NCBI RefSeq assembly: GCF_037126465.1
Contig: NC_088204.1
Location: 60,805,771 to 60,869,770 of the forward strand
Direction: 5' to 3'
Length of the DNA stretch: 64,000 nt
From: Ornithodoros turicata
Taxonomy: Eukaryota > Arthropoda > Arachnida > Ixodida > Argasidae
Shown: in pieces, positions 60,701 to 64,000 of the stretch
Layout: each line of letters begins with the position of its first letter
How positions within the stretch are numbered: position 1 is the stretch's first letter
The notes under the pieces: model-generated
What the model saw: only the letters and a program-made list of their open reading frames with translations
Databases searched by the model: none
What the model was told of the DNA's origin: nothing
Position numbers and translations under genes: made by a program

Positions 60701-63080
60701 ACCTCCCGTTTTCAACAAATCACGGGCAAGAACGATGTCATTCGAGACGATGGTTGGCTAGGAGCGTGCTATGTGGTGAAGTTCGTTTTTAAGAGTGTAC
60801 GCTTTTATAACAGAGCTTCACCACCCAACACGCTCCATGTAGGTCAGCCGTTGCAGAGAGTGATGCCGTTATCACTCGTGATTTGCGGGAAGCGTGGCGC
60901 ATACGGCTATTTGTGACAATTACCATGACCCCATAATTGTCACAAAAAGGCGTACGCCTACATTTTTCAACAAATCAGGAAAGTGAACGATGTCATTCCG
61001 GTTGATGTTGGACTAGCCGCGTACTATGCGATGAAGTTCTGTTTTCCTGTGTTTTCTTCGGGCGCTGTCAGACATACGTCGATCGGCACAGTTGACTTAG
61101 AAGTCGGCCCGGGACGCACATTTCCCTCAGAGCGTTAGTCGTGACGTTGCCCCCACCTCTGTGAGGCCGACATCGGCAAGCCATTTCAGCACTACCACCA
61201 CCACCACTATCTGTTTTAATAGTTTCTGCGTCAATCGCACGCTCTGCTACACTCTTAAAAATGAGGGAAGGGAGGGGGGGGGGGGGTAATGTCGAAATTG
61301 GCTTGCCGTTGTTAGCCACACGCGTATGAGCATCGTCACGACTTAAAAATGAACTCCACCGCGTGGCACGCCCCTCGCCAACCATCATCCCGAATGACAT
61401 CGTTCTCGTCCCTAATTTGTTAAAAACTGAAGGCGTACGCATTTTTTGTACCACATATGCATAATTGTAAAGAAAAAGGAGTATGCCTTCCGTTTTCAAC
61501 AAATCAAGGGCGAGAACGATGTATTCGGGACGAACGTTGGCTAGCCAGGAACGTGCTATCTGGTGGAGTTCATTTTTAAGACGTGTAGGGCACGCCCCTG
61601 AGGGGGATATTTATTAGAAGACAAAAAATAAAGACGGAAAGGACAGCCAAACGAGTGTACACTCTTAAAAATGAACTTCACCACATAGCACGCTCCTAGC
61701 CAACCATCATCTCGAATGATATCGTTAACTACCCAGACAACGGGAGACGTACGCCTTTTTTGTGACGCTTATGCTGTTCATAATTGTCACAAAAAAGGCG
61801 TACGCCTCCCGTTCTCAGCAAATCAGGGCAGATAACGATATCATTCGAGATTATGGTTGGCTACACTATAAAAACAGAGCTTCACCGCATAGCACGCTGT
61901 GCGCCAGCCATTGCCACGAGCGATATGGTTATCACTTTTGATTCGACGAGGCAGGGAGGCGTACGCCTTTTTGTGGCAATTACCAAATAGCAAAATTGTC
62001 ACAAAAAGGCGTACGCCCCGCTCTCTCCTCGAATCAGAAGCGATAACTCTATCATTCGTGGCAATGGTTGGCGTACAGCGTGCTATGCGGTGAAGATCTG
62101 TTTTTAGAGTGTAGGAGCGTGTTATGCGGTGGAGTTCATTTTTAACAGCGTAGGCCTGCACGGCCCCGGCTATGGTAAACGCCCATTTGTATTTCGTCCC
62201 ACACTTACGATTGGTACGTACCTACTCGCCCTAATTTTACTAAGCGAGATCGAAAATTTACCCGATTAACGGAAGGGCATCCCTCTTGTCTGAGGAAGAC
62301 GGTTGGACAAACCACACTTTCAAAACAGAACTTCACCGCAAAGCACATTCTTAGGCAACCATCGTCCGGAATTGCATCGTTCGCCGCCGATTTCTTGAAA
62401 ACGAGAAGAGTACGCCTCTTTGTGACACTTATGCAGTGATGTTAACTCTCACAAAAAGGCGTACGCCCTGCACTTTCCACAAATCAACAGTGATAACGGT
62501 ATCATTCTGTGCGACGCACTCTAAAAACAGAGCTTCACCGCATAGCGCGTTCCTAGTCAACCACCATCCCGAATGACAACGTTCTCTCTTTTGATTTGAT
62601 GAAAACGAGGGGGGGGGGTACGCCATTTTTGTGGCAATTATGTACTACATAGGTGGTACAAAAATGTGTACGTCTCCCGTTTTCAACAAATCAGGGGGGA
62701 ACGATGGCATTTGGTTGACCAGGAGCGCGCTATAAGGTAAATAAAAAAATGTGAGTGCACCTGAAAAACCGATTTCTGCATTACTGCTTTCATTTTTTTT
62801 TTTCTAAGAAATCTGAAGCACTTGAAAAAAATGCCCTGTCTAGCGGCTATTGTCAAGTGTGTTACCGTTTGCGACGCAGTGTCGTCCATTTCCAAAGAGT
62901 CCTTCGTTGCATCGACAGCAGGAGCCGCCTTCGTAGTCGACACAGTTGCTAGATGGGGGACAAGGTTCCCGGGCGCAGCCAGCGACATCCAGGAATTCGC
63001 CGTTCCCTATGTCTGGCCCTACCACTTGGGGCCCGGAAACGTGGTACACCCATTGGCCTGGTACACCGGTGTTGCTCATC
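33525..63080 (-). CDS. Ndg: Nidogen (entactin), 14 exons, 5' end missing
   Basis: The exons, 5' to 3', are 63080-62866, 56242-56000, 53479-53279, 50152-49949, 46139-45990, 45679-45557, 44748-44371, 41664-41284, 39233-38979, 38155-37829, 37163-36836, 35072-34788, 34334-34219 and 33646-33525. Total 3,328 nt, and every junction agrees in phase. Domains: end of NIDO, EGF, G2F barrel, twelve EGF modules, YWTD propeller, C-terminal EGF. Family knowledge: nidogen is a secreted basement-membrane glycoprotein; G2F binds perlecan/collagen IV and the propeller binds laminin. No thyroglobulin type-1 module (CWCV) was found, unlike vertebrate nidogens. The signal peptide and most of NIDO are not in the window. 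Introns total about 26 kb and are mostly transposon. Confidence 0.93.
33925..34080. mobile_element. Possible Penelope-like element tail
   Basis: On the minus strand AATAAACTTAGTTGGAAG is followed by GCGCCCGTCCTGTCTGTTTC and TTCTTTGTCCG. From memory this block accompanies Penelope-like elements in arthropods. No coding part is present. Confidence 0.3.
34219..34334 (-). CDS. Ndg: Nidogen exon: propeller end
   Basis: The acceptor is [25 protein letters not shown] and [15 protein letters not shown] match the last blade, where vertebrate nidogens terminate. A strong donor (CCAC|GTGAGT) continues to one more exon. Reading through instead would add about 15 unrelated residues. Confidence 0.88.
34467..34600 (+). 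mobile_element. tRNA-derived SINE fragment
   Basis: GGTTCGAGTCC (34497-34507) is a perfect RNA polymerase III B box preceded by CCCTGGACCGGTAGTCCAG. The A-box side is truncated. It resembles tick Ruka-type SINEs. Confidence 0.45.
34788..35072 (-). CDS. Ndg: Nidogen exon: YWTD propeller blades
   Basis: The acceptor is [46 protein letters not shown] and GHVYWTDWN are visible. The donor AACAT|GTACGT is phase 2. A half MITE (35121-35212) sits about 50 bp upstream of the acceptor. Confidence 0.9.
35121..35212. mobile_element. Half copy of the palindromic MITE
   Basis: The left arm TACACTCTTAAATATGGACT through the C-run. The right arm is missing. Confidence 0.75.
36714..36772. repeat. (TA)n microsatellite
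   Basis: About 29 uninterrupted TA units in a nidogen intron, near the donor at 36835. It creates an artificial Ile-Tyr run in an otherwise non-coding frame. Confidence 0.97.
36836..37163 (-). CDS. Ndg: Nidogen exon: YWTD propeller blades
   Basis: The acceptor is ATAAATGTAG; the donor GCTAGG|GTGAGA switches to phase 2. It contains [30 protein letters not shown] and [10 protein letters not shown]. Family knowledge: this six-bladed propeller is the laminin-binding part. Confidence 0.9.
37437..37682. mobile_element. MITE, 246 bp, AGGGGCTTAATCACTTCATC ends
   Basis: Inverted ends of about 60 bp (left AGGGGCTTAATCACTTCATC; right in reverse complement AGGGGGCGTAATCGCTTCAT), inner arms with GGCGGGAAATT. 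It lies in the intron between the EGF 12-13 exon and the first propeller exon. Confidence 0.8.
37829..38155 (-). CDS. Ndg: Nidogen exon: EGF 12-13 and propeller start
   Basis: Two EGFs ([29 protein letters not shown]) run into [19 protein letters not shown], the first strand of the propeller. The donor was chosen at AAGA|GTACGG because it keeps phase 1 and aligns NPSKS with the next exon; a GTGGCT alternative would remove the strand. Confidence 0.85.
38540..38562. repeat. (GATGT)n short tandem repeat
   Basis: Four to five GATGT units. Confidence 0.85.
38979..39233 (-). CDS. Ndg: Nidogen exon: EGF 10-11
   Basis: A 255-nt cassette with [16 protein letters not shown] and [17 protein letters not shown] modules. 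The acceptor is CTGTTCGCAG and the donor CGAG|GTAGGT. Confidence 0.88.
39407..39483. repeat. 77-bp inverted repeat
   Basis: GAGAGACACGGGACACGCAG is matched in reverse complement across a short AT loop. This is a stable hairpin without known family. Confidence 0.7.
39715..39880. mobile_element. (TGG)n plus dispersed repeat fragment
   Basis: A (GGT)n run at 39718-39757 followed by GGCTTGCCGTTGTCGGCC, GTCCTGGGCCGACTTCTAAG and ACTGTGCCGACATACGTC. The same segment, inverted, is part of each 1.11-kb array unit (57720-57880). Confidence 0.7.
40071..40323. mobile_element. Palindromic MITE
   Basis: Full copy with CACTCTTAAAAATGAACTTC ends. The right end reads GAGTGCA instead of GAGTGTA. Confidence 0.88.
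40324..40611. mobile_element. Related palindrome with different terminal repeats
   Basis: The inner arms (TTGTTGAAAACAGGAGGCG, GGCGTACGCC) match the common MITE, but the outer 50 bp are ACCCTAGTCAGACGGCAAAC and its complement. It directly abuts the previous MITE. Confidence 0.8.
40793..41045. mobile_element. Palindromic MITE, second subfamily
   Basis: The ends are CACTCTAAAAACAGAACTTC; arms contain AGCACGCTGTG and GATAGGGTTATC. Bounded by TA. Confidence 0.87.
41284..41664 (-). CDS. Ndg: Nidogen exon: EGF 7-9
   Basis: A 381-nt cassette with three EGFs ([42 protein letters not shown]). The donor is GAAC|GTGAGT. Its middle module differs from the middle module of the preceding exon by only a few residues in the DCRL-P-LCD-NADC core. 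Confidence 0.88.
42320..43140. repeat. ~820-bp segment with inverted ends (CAGTGTTGCCAGGT)
   Basis: GCGACTCAGTGTTGCCAGGTC near 42327 is matched by GACCTGGCAACACTGCGACT near 43117. Runs of TTCAGTAGA/CCAGTAGATCTACTG occur inside both ends. Probably a DNA transposon derivative; no coding part recognised. Confidence 0.5.
43412..44245. mobile_element. Element with GGTAACGGAAAC repeats at both ends
   Basis: CAGGGAAGGGTAACGG at the left and CCGTTATCCTTCCCTG at the right are inverted. Both flanks carry degenerate tandem (G)GTAACGGAAACNGAAACGG repeats (43424-43560; 44098-44225). Confidence 0.6.
44371..44748 (-). CDS. Ndg: Nidogen exon: EGF 4-6
   Basis: A 378-nt cassette with three six-cysteine EGFs (starts [38 protein letters not shown]). 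The donor is ATCG|GTACGA. The layout is nearly the same as the next exon, indicating duplication of a three-EGF block. Confidence 0.87.
45329..45480. repeat. Dispersed repeat-like segment (CAGTGGCGTAGCCAGAGGG)
   Basis: The start motif is of a type common at arthropod transposon ends. It runs to a C-homopolymer at 45450. No matching end found. Confidence 0.3.
45557..45679 (-). CDS. Ndg: Nidogen exon: EGF 3, calcium-binding type
   Basis: A 123-nt 1-1 phase cassette. [20 protein letters not shown] with [16 protein letters not shown] fits the calcium-binding EGF pattern (D-x-D-E-C start; Asn in the hydroxylation position). The donor is CAGA|GTGAGT. Confidence 0.87.
45990..46139 (-). CDS. Ndg: Nidogen exon: EGF 2
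   Basis: A 150-nt 1-1 phase cassette bounded by ACGACGCAG and TGTAG|GTAAGA. It contains [17 protein letters not shown] and [12 protein letters not shown], followed by two extra cysteines in a short linker. Confidence 0.85.
46350..46935 (-). other. Unrecognised 142-codon frame next to a CCGGGTGTTTCAGG motif
   Basis: The minus-strand frame 46935-46507 contains [17 protein letters not shown] and [17 protein letters not shown]. It shows no splice link to nidogen and is probably repeat-derived, possibly a terminus of a transposon. Confidence 0.25.
47085..47290. mobile_element. Degenerate palindromic MITE
   Basis: Diverged arms around TTTTTTTGTGACAGTTATG and CACAAGAAGGCGTACGCC. The terminal repeats are eroded. 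Confidence 0.55.
47312..47564. mobile_element. Palindromic MITE
   Basis: Full copy with TA at both ends. The left TIR has one change (CATTCTTAAAAATG). Confidence 0.87.
47735..47890. repeat. Degenerate GGATTTAACCC / CCCGGGAT repeats
   Basis: Several imperfect units of (A)GGATTTAACCC and TCCCGGGAC. Confidence 0.6.
47974..48118. mobile_element. Left half of a palindromic MITE
   Basis: The left arm continues to the loop and then gives way to unrelated sequence (48119-48480), in which I recognise nothing. Confidence 0.8.
48486..48738. mobile_element. Palindromic MITE
   Basis: Full copy bounded by TA, left TIR CACTCTTAGAAATG. Confidence 0.88.
48890..49015. mobile_element. Right-arm fragment of the second MITE subfamily
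   Basis: CAATTATCATATATCCAAATTG followed by GAATCAGAAGCGGTAACCC and CTATCATTCGT. The surroundings (48750-49090) have TGGTAG-type inverted pieces of unknown origin. Confidence 0.5.
49440..49883. mobile_element. MITE with CCCCTGTCACACGGGCATTT ends (444 bp)
   Basis: Inverted ends CCCCTGTCACACGGGCATTT / AAATGCCCGTGTGACAGGGG, bounded by TA on both sides, with internal repeats of GATCCTGCT. It ends 65 bp from the splice donor of a nidogen G2F exon. Confidence 0.87.
49949..50152 (-). CDS. Ndg: Nidogen exon: G2F domain part 3
   Basis: The acceptor is TTCCCACCTAG and the donor AGTG|GTAAGA. It encodes the final G2F strands with [32 protein letters not shown] and [16 protein letters not shown] (49440-49883) ends 65 bp downstream of the donor. 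Confidence 0.87.
50301..50544. mobile_element. Palindromic MITE
   Basis: Full copy, left end slightly eroded (GAACTCTTAAAAATG). Confidence 0.85.
50640..50957. mobile_element. Second-subfamily palindromic MITE with a duplicated right end
   Basis: Arms with GGGGCGTACGCC and GATAACACTATCATT. The right end (GGCAATGGTTGGCGC...TTTTTAGAGTG) occurs twice in tandem at 50840-50955. A further left-end fragment with CTTCACCACATAAAGCACGC is at 51010-51060. Confidence 0.75.
51333..52634 (-). mobile_element. Mariner transposon, inactive (1.30 kb)
   Basis: Terminal inverted repeats CGAGGGGTGTTCAAGTCAAA at both ends and a total of 1,302 bp, the typical full length. The minus-strand transposase (below) is broken. 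Confidence 0.92.
51412..52560 (-). pseudogene. Mariner transposase (DD34D type), disrupted
   Basis: The N-terminal helix-turn-helix region has [18 protein letters not shown] and [16 protein letters not shown]. The catalytic D regions are [16 protein letters not shown] and [13 protein letters not shown], and the third lies in PPYSPDV. Translation stops at an in-frame TAA (51794-51792) where a Tyr codon is usual. A poly-G run at 51604-51614 shifts the frame before [12 protein letters not shown]. Function is lost, and the remainder of the frame is well conserved. Confidence 0.88.
53279..53479 (-). CDS. Ndg: Nidogen exon: G2F domain part 2
   Basis: The acceptor is ATGTGCAG and the donor CTTG|GTATGA. 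It encodes [29 protein letters not shown] and [11 protein letters not shown], matching the central strands of the G2F barrel. An N-glycosylation site (NRT) is present. Confidence 0.87.
54390..54740 (+). pseudogene. Non-LTR retrotransposon ORF2 end with (CAA)n tail
   Basis: Plus-strand [20 protein letters not shown], then [19 protein letters not shown] and a stop at 54636-54638, followed after about 80 bp by caacaacaacaac at 54722-54736. The reverse transcriptase is truncated. The tail type equals the element at 415-1500. Confidence 0.75.
54788..55725 (+). pseudogene. Ty3/gypsy gag-only relic between short LTR remnants
   Basis: The Gag start is [20 protein letters not shown] at 54832. The capsid end carries [19 protein letters not shown], then zinc knuckles [11 protein letters not shown] and [14 protein letters not shown], ending in the protease beginning PLRLLVDT. 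A stop at 55342-55344 and at least one frameshift break it. TGATGTCAATAAAGAC occurs on both sides (54791 and 55701), probably LTR remnants left by deletion of pol. Confidence 0.75.
56000..56242 (-). CDS. Ndg: Nidogen exon: G2F domain part 1
   Basis: The acceptor is CTGTTGCAG. The exon opens [15 protein letters not shown] and includes [19 protein letters not shown] and [12 protein letters not shown], the characteristic G2F start. The donor is ACCG|GTTGGC, non-consensus beyond GT, but it is the only GT that preserves the domain and the phase. Confidence 0.87.
56692..56933. mobile_element. Palindromic MITE
   Basis: An almost perfect palindrome with GCACTCTTAAAAATGAACTT ends. Arms contain GATTTGTTGAAAACGGGAGG. 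Confidence 0.88.
56975..57215. mobile_element. Palindromic MITE, third subfamily
   Basis: The ends are CACTGTTAAAACAGAACTTC; the core is GGAGGCGCCTATCTGGGACA and its complement. TA bounded; its right TA is shared with the next MITE. Confidence 0.85.
57214..61657 (+). repeat. Tandem array, four copies of a 1.11-kb composite unit
   Basis: The unit starts at 57214, 58326, 59437 and 60547, and the next MITE begins at 61658. Unit lengths are 1112, 1111, 1110 and 1111. Copies are nearly identical, the differences being mainly the length of a poly-G run (near 57943, 59055, 60165, 61276) and an isolated substitution (GGGAAGG/GGGAACGG). Each unit holds a full palindromic MITE, an eroded relative, an inverted copy of the dispersed repeat at 39715-39880, a third MITE and a LINE-like tail. 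Frames of 85-144 codons recur in each unit but are repeat translations, not genes. Confidence 0.96.
61658..62152. mobile_element. Palindromic MITE interrupted by a nested MITE
   Basis: The left arm and core run to GGTTGGCTA at 61863 and resume with GGAGCGTGTTATGCGG at 62114. The insert is 61864-62111. Confidence 0.88.
61864..62111. mobile_element. Nested second-subfamily MITE with TA duplication
   Basis: The ends are CACTATAAAAACAG / TTTTTAGAGTG, and TA precedes (61862-61863) and follows (62112-62113). This directly demonstrates the TA target preference. Confidence 0.9.
62312..62520. mobile_element. Degenerate palindromic MITE
   Basis: CACTTTCAAAACAGAACTTC at the left; GGCGTACGCC arms; right end eroded. 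Confidence 0.65.
62517..62757. mobile_element. Degenerate palindromic MITE
   Basis: CACTCTAAAAACAGAGCTTC at the left and a weak right end. It ends about 110 bp from the donor of the EGF 1 exon. Confidence 0.65.
62866..63080 (-). CDS. Ndg: Nidogen exon: NIDO end plus EGF 1
   Basis: The acceptor is CGGCTAG; the donor is AACG|GTAACA (phase 1). The text [15 protein letters not shown] matches the end of a NIDO domain. A six-cysteine EGF with [19 protein letters not shown] and [14 protein letters not shown] follows. The exon enters with two bases owed by an upstream exon that I could not locate between 63081 and 64000. Confidence 0.88.
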
Positions 63081-63600
63081 CTAGCCGATGGGACACAAAA
63101 GTTGATCTCATAGCATATGACCGTCTTGCCGTTTGTAAATAAATCAGGGCCTGAAGTTAGTAGAACTTGACATCAACTACTCAAAGTGTGCAACATAACC
63201 TTGAGCTCGAAGACGGAAAACAAAGACAAGTAGTAGACGAGCGAGAATCTTTAAAGGGGCACTAACATGCAAAAACAAGTTCACATCAAATTGCGTTACA
63301 CGTTATGTTAATTTCGTGCTTGTTATCATAATTCAAAACTTTGATTCCGTTATGGAGCTACAATCGAAATTGTACCGGACTCTTTCTTGCTTTGGCTCTA
63401 AGCAGTGAACGTCGTTTGAGCTCGTGCATCGGTGTTTTTAGTCCATACTACGCGTTCATGCGCGTGCCACGCCATGCAGCAGTCCCGGAGAGAAACATAG
63501 TGCGCGTTGCGAAGCGGGCTGACGTCGCTGTCCGATGGACGTGAACATAAATGTTGTCAGTGGAACATTCGCGAGAACTGTTGTGGGCTACAATTCAGAA
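63081..63600. other. Upstream nidogen intron, nothing recognised
   Basis: The preceding nidogen exon (NIDO) was looked for here and not found. Confidence 0.4.
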
Positions 63601-63609
63601 AATCCAATG

Positions 63610-63840
63610 TGTAAATGCATGTCCTCTGGATGCCCAGTAAACCACAAACGTCTAATGGACATCCAGAGGATGGTACACAGTGGATATTTTGGATATCTAG
63701 TAGACATCCGGATATGTCCAGCTAACGTGGAATGGATGTACTATGGATCGTCGGAAGCTCATCCATGACTGTATGAACGGATGTCCTCTGGATGTAACAG
63801 CTGGACATTTATCACATCCAATGGACGTGCTTGTGAGGCA
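63610..63840. repeat. GTCCTCTGGATG repeat cluster
   Basis: Both orientations of GTCCTCTGGATG / CATCCAGAGGA and ATGGACATCC occur several times. It resembles an enlarged relative of the palindrome at 31293-31433. Confidence 0.65.
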
Positions 63841-64000
63841 TTGCGACGTCTAATATACGTCCTATCAATGTTCCTACCGGATTAACATACGACAATATAT
63901 AGACCGGATTGCAAATCTACTTTTTCAGCTATTTTGTGTGCATGAACAGCGCAAATGCCGTAGTCGTGGCCGTACCCCACCCGACACGGCTTGGGCATTT

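Noticed and set aside
57272..61502. Identical 103- and 144-codon frames in the 1.11-kb array
   Set aside because: They are translations of palindromic MITE arms and poly-G/GGT runs, repeated with the unit.

Overview
This is eukaryotic genomic DNA: intron-rich genes with GT-AG splice sites, very high transposon density, and no prokaryotic features. An expanded-type M13 peptidase, tRNA-derived SINE debris and the mix of mobile elements suggest an arachnid, most likely a tick. That assignment is inference from gene content and family resemblance, not a database match.

Two host genes can be assembled exon by exon, both on the minus strand. (1) A nidogen (entactin) gene occupies 63080 down to 33525. 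I place 14 exons totalling 3,328 coding nt (about 1,108 residues) whose splice phases all agree. They encode an EGF module, the G2F beta-barrel, a run of twelve EGF modules, a YWTD propeller and a final C-terminal EGF. The 5' exons (signal peptide, NIDO domain) were not found and probably lie beyond 64000. (2) A three-exon M13 (neprilysin-like) membrane protein of about 909 residues occupies 25214 down to 18036. It has an unusually long cytoplasmic tail with a nine-residue tandem repeat, and its zinc site is degraded (HExxH reads REVIH), so it is probably a pseudo-peptidase.

Layout. 1-7.3 kb: two possible small terminal exons, a LINE RNase H relic, a gag-only BEL/Pao element with one LTR, and a LINE/SINE-like tail. 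7.35-11.07 kb: a tandem array of a ~287-bp unit, eleven copies in direct and two in inverted orientation. 12.1-12.5 kb: a Harbinger-like MITE. 12.66-16.65 kb and 26.49-29.63 kb: two inverted copies of one unrecognised element that flank the M13 gene, each keeping the same three-exon open frame. 16.85-17.75 kb: a Maverick/Polinton relic. 30.6-32.3 kb: two hAT-like MITEs with exact 8-bp target duplications.

The nidogen introns are packed with a palindromic MITE family (TIR starting CACTCTTAAAAATGAACTTCACC, TA target duplication), a mariner, a gag-only Ty3/gypsy relic, a LINE 3' end, other MITEs, and a very young four-copy tandem array of a 1.11-kb composite unit (57214-61657) built from those MITEs. 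In family terms, nidogen is a basement-membrane linker between laminin and collagen IV/perlecan, and M13 proteins are cell-surface ectoenzymes. There is no sign that the two genes act together; they are neighbours in a repeat-rich region.
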